A DNA stretch of 64,000 nucleotides, taken from assembly GCA_900754085.1 (NCBI GenBank), contig CAAEBO010000006.1, positions 45,568-109,567 of the forward strand, in the 5' to 3' direction. Below, one piece after another: positions 7,648-16,547 of the stretch (its first letter is position 1; every line of letters starts with the position of its first letter). The position numbers were made by a program, and so were the translations under genes. Under the pieces are notes generated by a model. The model searched no databases. It was not told the DNA's origin and was given only the letters and a program-made list of their open reading frames with translations. Source of the stretch: Clostridia bacterium (lineage in GTDB: Bacteria; Bacillota; Clostridia; TANB77; CAG-508).

Positions 7648-8238
7648 TTATTCTCTATTTTTAAATCTTTTATTTACATTATTCCAATTTACAATATTCC
7701 AAAAAGCTTTAATATATTCTCCTCTATTTGCTTTATATTGCAAAAAATATGAATGTTCCCACATATCTAATACTAAGATTGGCTTACAATTCCACAAAGT
7801 TAAATTCTGATGTTTTTCACATTGTATAATTTCTAATTTATTAAACCTTGGAATCCAAACAAGTAAGTTCCAACCAGAAGCTTCCACTTGCTTACTGCTT
7901 TCTACAAATTGTTCTTTAAATGTTTCAAAACTTCCAAAATCTTTATTAATTTGTTCCATTAAATTTATGTTAGGTGAAGATGGAATTGCAGGTCCCATAT
8001 TTTCAAAAAATAGTTCATGTAAGATTGCACCAGATCCAAAAAAAGATAAGTTTTTTTCTAAGCATTTTATATTCTCAAAATCTCTATTTTTACGTGCTTT
8101 TTCTAACTTTGCTAATGTCGCATTCGTATTATCTACATATCCAGCATATAGTATATTATAATGAATATTTAAAGTTTCTTTACTATAATATGGTTCTAAG
8201 CTATCCAATGGATATTCTAAATTTATTTTCTTAATCAT
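7648..8238 (-). CDS. Iron/manganese superoxide dismutase family protein
   Basis: The 196-residue sequence aligns with Fe/Mn SODs from end to end. Likely metal ligands are the His of LNIHYNILYAGY (H26-like), the His of AILHELFFENM, and the Asp and His of LDMWEHSYFLQY. The gateway Tyr34-equivalent is kept, but the second active-site His of the usual HHxxHH block is replaced (HYNIL). Gln of KHQN may be the solvent-binding residue. Dismutation of superoxide in the cytoplasm is therefore likely, although the altered second shell leaves some doubt. It is convergent with the radical SAM gene, and the biotin ligase gene lies 36 bp upstream. Confidence 0.82.
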   Translation of the reverse strand: MIKKINLEYPLDSLEPYYSKETLNIHYNILYAGYVDNTNATLAKLEKARKNRDFENIKCLEKNLSFFGSGAILHELFFENMGPAIPSSPNINLMEQINKDFGSFETFKEQFVESSKQVEASGWNLLVWIPRFNKLEIIQCEKHQNLTLWNCKPILVLDMWEHSYFLQYKANRGEYIKAFWNIVNWNNVNKRFKNRE

Positions 8239-8274
8239 AACAATTCCTCCATATTTTATACTATGAAGATTTCT

Positions 8275-8850
8275 TTAAAATATTCTTGTATCTAGCTCTT
8301 TTTCTATATTTTCTATAATTTCACAAATAATATCTTCTCTACAATATCTCTGTTTTGTTTCGTTATATAATGATGTCGCAATATTTAATATGTCGTTAGA
8401 AAACTCGTCTTCATTTACATTAAAACCAATTCCTATAAAAAGTTCTTTAATATTTTCTTGCACCGTAATTACTTCTGTTAATATCCCACATATTTTTTTA
8501 TTATTTAATAATAAATCATTTGGTAATTTAACTTCTAAATTAATATTATATAGCTTTTTAACAACATTTTTTATATGTTCTGCAATTGATACTGTAAAGC
8601 CCTCTAATTGTTTTATATTAGCTTGTGGCTTTAGTACTATTGTCATTGCTATATTGTTACTTTTTGTATGCCATATTCTGCCATGTGTACCTTTTCCAGC
8701 AGTTTGAATATCTGCTATAATTATCGTTCCATTTTCGTATTTTTGCTTATTTCTTTTTGCTTCTAATTGTGTTGAATCTATTTCTTCAAAATACACTACT
8801 CTTTTGCCAATATAATTTGTATTTGCTTTAGTTATTTTATCTATATCCAT
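8275..8850 (-). CDS. birA: Biotin--protein ligase catalytic domain (short BirA-type)
   Basis: The product attaches biotin to a carrier such as acetyl-CoA carboxylase BCCP or a decarboxylase subunit. Motifs seen are YFEEIDSTQLEAKR (N-terminal), GKGTHGRIWHT (the biotinyl-AMP loop, normally GRGRxGRxW), and KLPNDLLLNNKKICGILTE (normally KWPND...GGIL.E). At 191 residues it has neither an N-terminal helix-turn-helix nor the usual C-terminal SH3-like domain, so it is a minimal enzyme without repressor function. The start ATG follows AAGGAG. A lipoate-ligase-like activity is a less likely alternative. Confidence 0.75.
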   Translation of the reverse strand: MDIDKITKANTNYIGKRVVYFEEIDSTQLEAKRNKQKYENGTIIIADIQTAGKGTHGRIWHTKSNNIAMTIVLKPQANIKQLEGFTVSIAEHIKNVVKKLYNINLEVKLPNDLLLNNKKICGILTEVITVQENIKELFIGIGFNVNEDEFSNDILNIATSLYNETKQRYCREDIICEIIENIEKELDTRIF

Positions 8851-8916
8851 AGACTTCTCCTTTATAATTTCATATGGCGATTATAGTTTTTAAATTGTTT
8901 TATGTTATCATTTTAA

Positions 8917-9780
8917 TTATATATTTTCTATTAAAATAATATCTCTTTTTAATAAACTATTTTTTACAGTTCCTGTTCCTATAAAATTTGACTTTGCATA
9001 TATTTTATAAATTCCATCTAAATTATTTACACTTAACTTTACACCATTTAAAAACAATTTTAATTTATATTCATTTAAATTCATACTTTCATTTTCTTTA
9101 AGCATATCTTCCAAAGTATACATATATTCATTTACATTTTCTAGGTTTAATTCATCTATACAAATTGCATTTTCTATATTAAAATTGCCCACTTGTAATC
9201 TTTTTAAATTTTTCATATATCCCACTGTATTTAATTTACTAGCTATGTCTTCACACAAACTTCTAATGTATGTACCTTTAGAGCAACTTACTATAAATCT
9301 TACATTTTTCTCTTTATATTCTAATAAATCTATATTGTAAATTTCTATTTGCCTAGCTTCTAGTTCAACCTTTTCACCTGTTCGAGCATATTCATACAAT
9401 TTTTTGCCGTTCTTTTTTATGGCTGAATATATAGGTGGAACTTGCTCTTGCTTTCCTTCGAAGCTTTTTAAAACCTGTAATAAGTTTCTTTTTACATATT
9501 CTTCATCTACATCTTTTTCTTCTATAATTTTTCCTTCTATATCTGCGGTTTCTGTTTTTATTCCAAGTTCTAATTCAACTTCATAAGTTTTGTCATGATT
9601 AATTAAATATTTAGAAAACTTTGTTCCTTTTCCAATTAATATTGGTAAAACACCTGTCGCATTTGGATCTAACGTCCCTGTGTGTCCTACCTTTGATATA
9701 TTTAGTTTTTTCTTTAATTTTGCTACAACATCATGTGATGTATATCCTTTTTCTTTATTTATTACTATAATTCCGTCCAT
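8917..9780 (-). CDS. truB: tRNA pseudouridine(55) synthase
   Basis: The enzyme makes pseudouridine 55 in the tRNA T-loop. The N-terminus DGIIVINKEKGYTSHDVV and the block KVGHTGTLDPNATGVLPI (with the catalytic Asp) are diagnostic, as is the later GTYIRSLCEDIA. About 287 residues is normal. I use ATG 9780 because the GTG two codons upstream sits inside the SD (AAGAGG). It follows the nrnA gene but a terminator at 9805-9845 separates them, so truB is probably transcribed separately or by read-through. Confidence 0.95.
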   Translation of the reverse strand: MDGIIVINKEKGYTSHDVVAKLKKKLNISKVGHTGTLDPNATGVLPILIGKGTKFSKYLINHDKTYEVELELGIKTETADIEGKIIEEKDVDEEYVKRNLLQVLKSFEGKQEQVPPIYSAIKKNGKKLYEYARTGEKVELEARQIEIYNIDLLEYKEKNVRFIVSCSKGTYIRSLCEDIASKLNTVGYMKNLKRLQVGNFNIENAICIDELNLENVNEYMYTLEDMLKENESMNLNEYKLKLFLNGVKLSVNNLDGIYKIYAKSNFIGTGTVKNSLLKRDIILIENI

Positions 9781-9804
9781 ATGCACCTCTTAATTCTATA
9801 CAAT

Positions 9805-9845
9805 AAAAAAAGCTTTAATGAATGCTTTGTAAGTTTCATTAAAGC
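9805..9845 (-). terminator. Intrinsic terminator of the rimP-nrnA operon
   Basis: The stem GCTTTAATGAA / TTCATTAAAGC (9812-9822, 9835-9845) is followed on the minus strand by seven T residues (9805-9811). It lies between nrnA and truB. Confidence 0.88.
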
Positions 9846-9893
9846 CTAGTTAAGGATTTTAAAGATTGTTCTAAAATTCTTTAAAATCTAACA

Positions 9894-9922
9894 GGGGTTT
9901 TAAGGACCGTCCCCTAAATCCC
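9894..9922. repeat. Dispersed GGGACGGTCC repeat, copy B
   Basis: The reverse complement reads GGGATTTAGGGGACGGTCC followed by TTAAAACCCC, the same core and arms as copy A. The last two codons (Gly-Ile) and the TAG stop of nrnA lie inside the repeat. Confidence 0.72.
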
Positions 9923-10873
9923 GATGTGTTTTTTTATTACTTTTACTAATGTTGTTTTTATTTGTTCTGGAGTTCCATTTATTTTGCAACCGGCTGCTTT
10001 TACATGTCCTCCACCACCAAATACCATTGCAACATCTGAAACGTTTACATTGTCATTTGCACGTAATGATATTTTGTATGTTTTATCTTCTATTTGACGT
10101 AAAAATGCAGATACTTCTACTCCTTCTACATCTCTACCTTTTTCTACTATTCCTTCATGATCTCCTGGTTCTGCATTAACATCTATTTCGTCTTGTTTTG
10201 TTATATATGTAAAGGCTATTTTTCCATCTTCTAAGAATTCCAATCTATTCATTGCTATTTTTTCTAATTCAAAACTTGATTTTGTTTTTATTTGCAATGC
10301 TTTTTTATATACATTAGAAACATTGACTCCTGCTTGCATTAACCATGCAACAAATTGAAATGTTTCTGCAGATACCCCTTGATATTTAAAACCACCAGTA
10401 TCTGTTATAATTCCTGTTAGTAAGCATTCTCCTATTTCTTTATTTATTTTTATATTTAATGCCTCTAATACTATTATTAATATTTGTGCACAAGCAGGAG
10501 ATGCAGGATTAACATAATTGTAATCTGCAAACATCCCGTTTTTTGTGTGGTGGTCAATATTAATAGTTACATTTGCTCTGTCAAAATAATCTTGCCAACC
10601 ATTTAATCTTTCTATTGTTGCACAATCCACAGTTATAGCTAAATCATAATTAGTTATTTTTCCTTCTTTTTTTATCTCGCTATATCCGGTTAAAAAGTTA
10701 AAATTTCTAGGACATTCTGGTATTATAACATCTACACTTTTTCCTATTTGTTTTAAAGCATTATACATTGCTAAACTGCTACCTATTGCATCACCATCTG
10801 GAGTTTCATGAGTTAATACAACTATGCTTTCTGCTTTTTTTATTTCTTCTACAATACTATCTAATGTTGTCAT
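9914..10873 (-). CDS. nrnA: DHH/DHHA1 phosphoesterase NrnA (oligoribonuclease / pAp phosphatase)
   Basis: The protein degrades nanoRNAs and dephosphorylates 3',5'-pAp in the cytoplasm. The DHH domain shows HETPDGDAIGSS (motif I), TVDCA (motif II) and NIDHHTKN (the DHH triad); the C-terminal DHHA1 domain ends with the RNA-binding GGGGHVKAAGC. Length (319) is typical. It follows rbfA directly (2-bp gap), the usual place in Firmicutes. Its final codons have been taken over by the dispersed repeat. Confidence 0.93.
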   Translation of the reverse strand: MTTLDSIVEEIKKAESIVVLTHETPDGDAIGSSLAMYNALKQIGKSVDVIIPECPRNFNFLTGYSEIKKEGKITNYDLAITVDCATIERLNGWQDYFDRANVTINIDHHTKNGMFADYNYVNPASPACAQILIIVLEALNIKINKEIGECLLTGIITDTGGFKYQGVSAETFQFVAWLMQAGVNVSNVYKKALQIKTKSSFELEKIAMNRLEFLEDGKIAFTYITKQDEIDVNAEPGDHEGIVEKGRDVEGVEVSAFLRQIEDKTYKISLRANDNVNVSDVAMVFGGGGHVKAAGCKINGTPEQIKTTLVKVIKKHIGI

Positions 10874-10875
10874 AA

Positions 10876-11253
10876 TTATTCTCCTTTATTTTCTGGTTTT
10901 ATATCTTTTATAACCTCTTTTAGGATTGTATCTATTCTTGCTCCATACTCTATAGAATCATCAAAAATAAATATAATTTCTGGTGTAGAACGTAAATTTA
11001 ATCTTTTTGCAACTTCTGTTCTAACAAAACCTGCAGATTTTTTTAATGCCATTAGAACTTGTTTATTGTCTTTTGCATTTAGCATACTTACATAAACTTT
11101 AGCATATTTTAAGTCTCCACTAACTTTTACTTTAGTTACACTTATTAGCCCAGTTATATTAGGATCTTTTAAGTCATATGTTATTATATGACTTATTTCC
11201 TTTTTCATTTCTTCATCTATTCTGTTTAATCTATTTTGATTTTTATTAGGCAT
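10876..11253 (-). CDS. rbfA: Ribosome-binding factor A
   Basis: RbfA acts in maturation of the 30S subunit and binds near the 16S rRNA 5' helix. The 125-residue sequence has the family layout RLNRIDEEMKKEISHII, then ISVTKVKVSGDLKYAKVYVS, then VAKRLNLRSTPEIIFIFDDSIEYGARID (KH-like fold). It lies between infB and nrnA with an SD AGGAGG. Confidence 0.95.
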   Translation of the reverse strand: MPNKNQNRLNRIDEEMKKEISHIITYDLKDPNITGLISVTKVKVSGDLKYAKVYVSMLNAKDNKQVLMALKKSAGFVRTEVAKRLNLRSTPEIIFIFDDSIEYGARIDTILKEVIKDIKPENKGE

Positions 11254-11270
11254 ATATACCTCCTTTGATA

Positions 11271-14210
11271 TTATCTTTTTACTTCATCCATTACGAATGC
11301 TTCTATAATATCTCCTTCTTTTATATCATTATAATTTTCTATTTGCATACCACATTCGAAGCCTTTATTTACTTCTTTTGCATCATCTTTAAATCTCTTT
11401 AATGATGATAACTTACCTTCGTGAATAACTACTTCTTCACGTATTACACGAACACCTGCATTTCTTTCTATTTTTCCTGTTAATACAAATGCTCCTCCAA
11501 TTGTTCCTACATTAGAAATTCTAAATGTTTGTCTTATTTCTGCTGTTCCTATTACTCTTTCTACATATTTAGGATCTAACATACCTTTCATTGCTGTTTC
11601 TACATCTTCAATTGCTTGGTAAATAATTGAATATTGTTTTATTTCTACATTGTCTTTTTCTGCTTCTGCTTTTGCAGTTGGAACAGGTCTTACATTAAAT
11701 GCAATTATAATAGCGTTAGAAACATTTGCAAGTGTAACATCAGATTCTGTAACAGCACCTACTGCTGAGTGTATTACTTTTACTCTAACTTCTTCATTAG
11801 ACAATTTTTCTAATGATTGTTTTACAGCTTCTACAGTTCCTTGAACATCTGCTTTTATAATTAAATTTAATTGTTTTAATTTTCCTTCTTCCATTTGAGT
11901 AAATAAATTATCTAATGTAACTTTATTTACTTGGTTTATAGATTTTTCTCTATTTTGTCTTTTTCTTCTTTCTATTAAGTGTTTAGCCATTTTTTCATCT
12001 TTTACTTCGTAGAAAGTTTCTCCAGCTACTGGAACTTCTGTAAGTCCCATAACTTCTACTGGCATTGATGGACCAGCTTTTTTAACTTTTTGACCTTTAT
12101 AATTTTTCATAGCTCTAATTCTACCAATAGAAGAACCTACAACTATTGTATCACCCATGTCTAATGTTCCTCTTTGTACTAGTAATGAAGCTATTGGTCC
12201 TTTAGATTTATCTAGTCTTGCTTCTATTACAGCTCCTTTAGCTTGTTTATGAGGATTTACTTTTAAGTCTAACATATCTGCTTCTAATACTACCATTTCT
12301 AGTAATTGTTCTATATTTTGCTTTGTTTTAGCAGATATTGGAACATAAATTGTGTCCCCACCCCATTCTTCTGGAACTAATTCATATCTCATTAATTCTT
12401 CTTTTACTTTTTCTATATTAGCTCCTGGTAAATCTATTTTATTTATTGCTACAATTATTGGAATATTCGCTGCTTTAGCATGGTTAATTGCTTCTACAGT
12501 TTGTGGCATAACACCATCATTTGCAGCAACAACTAATATTGCTATATCTGTAATTTTAGCACCCCTAGCACGCATACTTGTAAATGCTTCGTGTCCTGGT
12601 GTATCTAAGAAAGTAATATCTCTATCTTTTACTTTTACTTGGTAAGCACCTATATGTTGTGTTATACCTCCGGCTTCGCCTTCTATTACATTAGTTGAAC
12701 GTATTGCATCTAATAATGAAGTTTTTCCATGGTCTACGTGTCCCATTACTACAATAACTGGTGCTCTTGGTACTAAGTCTTCTTCTTTATCTTCAGAATC
12801 ATCAAATAATATGTCTTCTTCTTTTACTACAGTTTTCTTTTTAGCAGTTACCCCAAATTCTTCTGCTATTAAGTAAGCAGTATCAAAGTCTATGTCATTA
12901 TTTATAGTAGCCATAATTCCATATCCTAGTAATTTCTTTATAACTTCGCTACTTGTTTTCTTTAATTCTGCTGCTAAATCTTTTACAGAAATAGTTTCTG
13001 GAATAGTAATTTCTGTAAGTTTAAATATTTTTTGCTTAGATTCACTTTCTTTAGCATTTTTAGCATTTTTCTTTTTATTTTTCTTACCTCTTCTTGTAGA
13101 TAAGTCGTAATAATCTAACATTCCGCCGTCTTGTTCAGAAAACATTGTAGATAAGCTACTTGTTTGTTTTAAATCTTGTAGTTTCTTTTCATTTATATCT
13201 TCATCACTAAATCTTTTACTTGCTTTTACAGATTTTTTTGTTTTATTTTCTTCATACTTATTATTTTTTTGTTTTTCTATTGTTTTATTGTTATATTCTC
13301 TTACAACTTCTTTTTCTACTACTTCTGAAGACATTATATTTTTAATATTCTTTTCGATTGTTCTTTCATCCATTGGTCTAGGACCTTTAGAATAATTATT
13401 GTTTCTAAAGTTATTATTACCATTATTATTGTTGTTTCTGTAGTTATTGTTTCTATAACCATCTCTGTTATTATTATTGTTGTTATTATTTCTGAAATTT
13501 CTATTATCTCTTCTATTATTATTATTAAAATTATTATTTCTTCTTTGAAATTCCTTTTCTTCATTTCTGTTATTATTTGATTCAACTTTTTTTGTTTGTT
13601 TATTTCTTTGTGCTTCTATCATATTCTCTCTTTCACTTTTTTCTATTTTTTTATTTTCTGGTTTTATTTCAGGTTTTACTTCTACCTTAACTTCTTCTTT
13701 TATTTCTTCAGTTGTATTTTTTTCTTTTTCTTCTTTTTTAATTTCTTTTATTTCCTCTTTAGGTTCCTTCTTTGGCTCTTCTTTTTTCTTTATACCAAAT
13801 AATTCCTCTACAGTAAGTGGTTTTGTTTGTTTATTTCTATAAACAATATTAAAATCTTTATTTTTATTTCTTTCTACAAAACCTAATTGCTTTTCTCTTT
13901 CTTTTTGTTTTTTATGTTTTTCTTCTTCCTCTTTTTTTACCAATTCTTCGTCAGAAATAATTACTTCTCTTCTTATTATTACAGGTTCATCTTTTTTTGT
14001 AGCAGATGAAGGTTGTTTTTTGCTTGATTTGTTTTTTTGTTCAACTTTATCTTTTTTTCTTAATGCTTCTTCCAGTTTCTTTGCCTCTTCGTCTGTTACA
14101 GAACTTAAATGACTTTTTATATCAAGGTTTAAAGACTTTGCTTTTTCTAATATTTCCTTACTCGTAAGTCCTAATTTTTTTGCTATTTCATGTATTTTTA
14201 CTTTACCCAA
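11271..14210 (-). CDS. infB: Translation initiation factor IF-2
   Basis: IF-2 is the GTPase that brings initiator tRNA to the 30S subunit. The sequence contains an IF2_N domain at the start ([13 protein letters not shown]), a long Lys/Glu-rich linker, an Asn/Arg low-complexity stretch (about residues 212-275), a second IF2_N-like domain ([18 protein letters not shown]), the G domain (GHVDHGKT about 490-497, DTPGHE, NKID), and the C-terminal beta-barrels. I choose TTG at 14210: it follows GGGGGTGA with a 5-nt gap, while the in-frame ATG at 14225 has no SD. With that start the gene overlaps the ylxQ stop by 8 bp. Confidence 0.95.
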   Translation of the reverse strand: MGKVKIHEIAKKLGLTSKEILEKAKSLNLDIKSHLSSVTDEEAKKLEEALRKKDKVEQKNKSSKKQPSSATKKDEPVIIRREVIISDEELVKKEEEEKHKKQKEREKQLGFVERNKNKDFNIVYRNKQTKPLTVEELFGIKKKEEPKKEPKEEIKEIKKEEKEKNTTEEIKEEVKVEVKPEIKPENKKIEKSERENMIEAQRNKQTKKVESNNNRNEEKEFQRRNNNFNNNNRRDNRNFRNNNNNNNNRDGYRNNNYRNNNNNGNNNFRNNNYSKGPRPMDERTIEKNIKNIMSSEVVEKEVVREYNNKTIEKQKNNKYEENKTKKSVKASKRFSDEDINEKKLQDLKQTSSLSTMFSEQDGGMLDYYDLSTRRGKKNKKKNAKNAKESESKQKIFKLTEITIPETISVKDLAAELKKTSSEVIKKLLGYGIMATINNDIDFDTAYLIAEEFGVTAKKKTVVKEEDILFDDSEDKEEDLVPRAPVIVVMGHVDHGKTSLLDAIRSTNVIEGEAGGITQHIGAYQVKVKDRDITFLDTPGHEAFTSMRARGAKITDIAILVVAANDGVMPQTVEAINHAKAANIPIIVAINKIDLPGANIEKVKEELMRYELVPEEWGGDTIYVPISAKTKQNIEQLLEMVVLEADMLDLKVNPHKQAKGAVIEARLDKSKGPIASLLVQRGTLDMGDTIVVGSSIGRIRAMKNYKGQKVKKAGPSMPVEVMGLTEVPVAGETFYEVKDEKMAKHLIERRKRQNREKSINQVNKVTLDNLFTQMEEGKLKQLNLIIKADVQGTVEAVKQSLEKLSNEEVRVKVIHSAVGAVTESDVTLANVSNAIIIAFNVRPVPTAKAEAEKDNVEIKQYSIIYQAIEDVETAMKGMLDPKYVERVIGTAEIRQTFRISNVGTIGGAFVLTGKIERNAGVRVIREEVVIHEGKLSSLKRFKDDAKEVNKGFECGMQIENYNDIKEGDIIEAFVMDEVKR

Positions 14211-14520
14211 TAGCTTCACCCCCATTAATTAATTTTTGTATTCCCTTTGCTATATTTATATCTTTTATTCCTATAATCGCTTTATTACTTTGCCCTATTG
14301 CCTTACTTAATTCTTCTATAGTACCTATAATAACAATTGGAATATTATATCTTTCTGCATAAAATTTATAATTCTTTTTGGTCTTTTCTGAAGCTTCCTC
14401 AGAAACTACTAACATTTTTACTTTTCCAATTTTTAAAGCATTTTCGCATGCATTACTTCCTGCAATTATATTACCTGCTCTTGTTGCTAAACCAATCAGA
14501 TTAAAAATTTTATTTTTCAC
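14203..14520 (-). CDS. ylxQ: L7Ae-family RNA-binding protein YlxQ
   Basis: A 105-residue L7Ae/L30e/S12e-like protein expected to bind kink-turns in RNA. The sequence [24 protein letters not shown] followed by [14 protein letters not shown] is typical. It overlaps ylxR upstream by 11 bp and infB downstream, in the standard nusA-ylxR-ylxQ-infB order. Confidence 0.92.
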   Translation of the reverse strand: MKNKIFNLIGLATRAGNIIAGSNACENALKIGKVKMLVVSEEASEKTKKNYKFYAERYNIPIVIIGTIEELSKAIGQSNKAIIGIKDINIAKGIQKLINGGEAIG

Positions 14521-14770
14521 TAATTACACCTCTTAATTCATTATAAACAGTTTCTTCTATTTCCATTTCAAATGTTCTTGCTAAAGCCTTTGTTTTTATC
14601 GCTTTTTCTAAACATTGAATATTATCACAAATATATGCCCCTCTACCATTTGCTCTTCCTGTTCTATCCAATGTAATATTTCCTTCTTTATCTTTAACAA
14701 TACGAATTAACTCTTTTTTATCTTTTTTTTCTCTACAACCAATGCAAGTTCTTTGTGGTATTTTTTTCAT
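14510..14770 (-). CDS. ylxR: YlxR/RnpM family RNA-binding protein (DUF448)
   Basis: An 86-residue member of the YlxR family, reported in Bacillus as a modulator of RNase P (RnpM). Visible motifs are RTCIGCREKKDKKELIR and TGRANGRGAYIC, the conserved surface of the family. It sits between nusA and ylxQ and overlaps ylxQ by 11 bp. Confidence 0.93.
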   Translation of the reverse strand: MKKIPQRTCIGCREKKDKKELIRIVKDKEGNITLDRTGRANGRGAYICDNIQCLEKAIKTKALARTFEMEIEETVYNELRGVISEK

Positions 14771-14816
14771 ATTAACACTCCTTATATTATACTTGCTTAT
14801 TTTTGTTTATATGTCT

Positions 14817-15941
14817 TTATTCTTCGTTATTCTCTTCATTATTTGCTTCTAATTGTTCTTGCTTTTCTAATAATATTTTTCTGAATTGTGATTCAGATTT
14901 TATATCTATTCTCCAGTCTGATAATCCTGTTAATTTAGCTGCTAGTCTTGCATTTTGTCCAGATTTACCTATTGCTAATGATAATTGGTCATCTGGAACT
15001 ATTACTTGTGCAACTCTGTTTTCTTCATCTATATCTACCGCCATTACTTGTGCTGGTAATAAAGCAGATGATATATAAATAGATAAGTCTGCATTCCATT
15101 CTATTACATCTATTTTTTCTCCGTTTAGTTCATTTATAATGTTTTGAATTCTTACTCCTTTTTGCCCTACACATGAACCAACTGGATCTATATTTTCGTT
15201 TGGTGAATATACAGCTATTTTACTTCTGCTTCCTGCATCTCTAGATACTGCTTTTATTTCTATAACACCTTCATATATTTCTGGTATTTCGAATTCAAAT
15301 AATTTTTTAACAAATTCTGGACAAGCTCTAGAAATTATAACTTGAGGCGCTCCTTTTAATCCTTTCTCTACGTCTAAAATATAGCCTTTTATTTTATCAT
15401 TTACATGATATTTTTCTGTAGGAATTTGTTCCTTAGCTGGCATAACTCCTTCTACTTTTCCTAAGTCCATAACTACAATACCTTGGTCTGCTTTTTGTAT
15501 TATTCCAGAAACTATTTCACCTTTTCTTTCATTGTATTCACTGTATACTATTTCTCTTTCTGCCTCTCTTAATTTTTGGATAATTACTTGTTTTGCTGTT
15601 TGTGCTGCAATTCTACCAAAGTTTTTTGGAACTAGCTCTACATCTACTGTAGTACCTACCTGTGCTTCTTTGTCTAATTTTCTAGCTTCTTCTAAGCTTA
15701 TTTGTAAAACTGGATTTTCAGCATGTTCTACTACTTCTTTTACAGAATATAAATGTGATGCTCCTGTTTCTCTATCTACTATAACTTTTACATTTTCTTG
15801 TGAATTATAGTTTCTTTTATAAGCTGTTAATAATGCTGATTCTATAGAGTCTAATAAATAATCTTTTTTTATTCCCTTTTCCTTTTCTAGTTCTTGTATT
15901 GCAACTATTAATTGTTTATTGTCTATTCCTTCTTCTCTCAT
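14817..15941 (-). CDS. nusA: Transcription termination/antitermination factor NusA
   Basis: NusA binds RNA polymerase and nascent RNA and tunes pausing, termination and antitermination. The order of parts is an N-terminal RNAP-binding domain (to about residue 130), an S1 domain ([19 protein letters not shown]), and two KH domains with [14 protein letters not shown] and [16 protein letters not shown]. At 374 residues it is the short Firmicute form without C-terminal acidic repeats. SD AAGGAG precedes ATG; rimP lies 14 bp upstream. Confidence 0.96.
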   Translation of the reverse strand: MREEGIDNKQLIVAIQELEKEKGIKKDYLLDSIESALLTAYKRNYNSQENVKVIVDRETGASHLYSVKEVVEHAENPVLQISLEEARKLDKEAQVGTTVDVELVPKNFGRIAAQTAKQVIIQKLREAEREIVYSEYNERKGEIVSGIIQKADQGIVVMDLGKVEGVMPAKEQIPTEKYHVNDKIKGYILDVEKGLKGAPQVIISRACPEFVKKLFEFEIPEIYEGVIEIKAVSRDAGSRSKIAVYSPNENIDPVGSCVGQKGVRIQNIINELNGEKIDVIEWNADLSIYISSALLPAQVMAVDIDEENRVAQVIVPDDQLSLAIGKSGQNARLAAKLTGLSDWRIDIKSESQFRKILLEKQEQLEANNEENNEE

Positions 15942-15955
15942 TGCTTACACTCCTT

Positions 15956-16399
15956 TTACCAATTATATTTTATTTTAATTAAAGAAATATCTTTTCTAGG
16001 TATGTTTAATTCTTCTATGTTTATTGTTTCTTCATTAAATCCTACTAAATTTCCTATTATTACTTTTTCTCCATTAAATGGCTTAAATAGTTTTACTTCA
16101 ACTTCTTTGCCAATATTTTCTTCTATTTGCCAGTCTTTTCTTAATATTCTTTCTATTCCTGGTGATGAAACTTCTAAAAAATATTGGTCTTTAATATAAT
16201 CCTTTTCATCTAATATTTCTGTAATAGCATTATTTACTTTTTCGCAATCTTCTAAATCTATTCCTGTTTCTTTATCTATAAAAATTCTTAAATAGTAATC
16301 TTTTGCTTCCTTTTCATAAATAACATCATATAATTTGTAACCTAAATTTGTTATTATAGGTTTTATTAAGTCTTCTACATTTCTTTCTATTTTAGACAA
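15956..16399 (-). CDS. rimP: Ribosome maturation factor RimP
   Basis: RimP assists 30S assembly. The sequence shows LEDCEKVNNAITEILD and YFLEVSSPGIERILRKDW, the hallmark of the family, followed by a C-terminal Sm-like barrel. I choose TTG at 16399 because GGAGGT lies 6 nt upstream of it; an ATG at 16423 would place that SD inside the coding region. It is the first gene of the nusA-infB operon, with its promoter at 16476-16504. Confidence 0.92.
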   Translation of the reverse strand: MSKIERNVEDLIKPIITNLGYKLYDVIYEKEAKDYYLRIFIDKETGIDLEDCEKVNNAITEILDEKDYIKDQYFLEVSSPGIERILRKDWQIEENIGKEVEVKLFKPFNGEKVIIGNLVGFNEETINIEELNIPRKDISLIKIKYNW

Positions 16400-16420
16400 G
16401 TCTTTACCTCCTATTACACT

Positions 16421-16453
16421 CATAAGGAGTGGGATTTGTTCCCACTCCTTATG
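16421..16453 (-). promoter_or_regulatory. Hairpin in the 5' leader of the rimP-nusA-infB operon
   Basis: A perfect 14-bp stem (CATAAGGAGTGGGA with TCCCACTCCTTATG) with a 5-nt loop stands in the leader between the promoter and the rimP SD, ending about 10 nt before GGAGGT. There is no U-run on either side, so it is not a standard terminator. A role in mRNA stability or translational control is possible but unproven. Confidence 0.6.
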
Positions 16454-16475
16454 TAATGTATTTTGCTATATTGGT

Positions 16476-16504
16476 ATTATATAACATATATTCCCAAAAA
16501 TCAA
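16476..16504 (-). promoter_or_regulatory. Promoter of the rimP-nusA-infB operon
   Basis: On the minus strand TTGATT (16499-16504) and a perfect TATAAT (16476-16481) are 17 bp apart. The expected start near 16469 gives a leader of about 70 nt. Confidence 0.75.
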
Positions 16505-16547
16505 GGTTTAAGCGATATTTTATTAAAACCTTTTTCGTCATTTTTTG

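Noticed and set aside
13385..13575. Possible CRISPR-like or tandem DNA repeat
   Set aside because: The periodicity comes from Asn codons (AAT/AAC) in infB; there are no regular repeat-spacer units.
13334..13802. Ile- and Phe-rich frames on both strands
   Set aside because: They are shadows of the Asn-rich and Lys/Glu-rich linker of infB in other frames.
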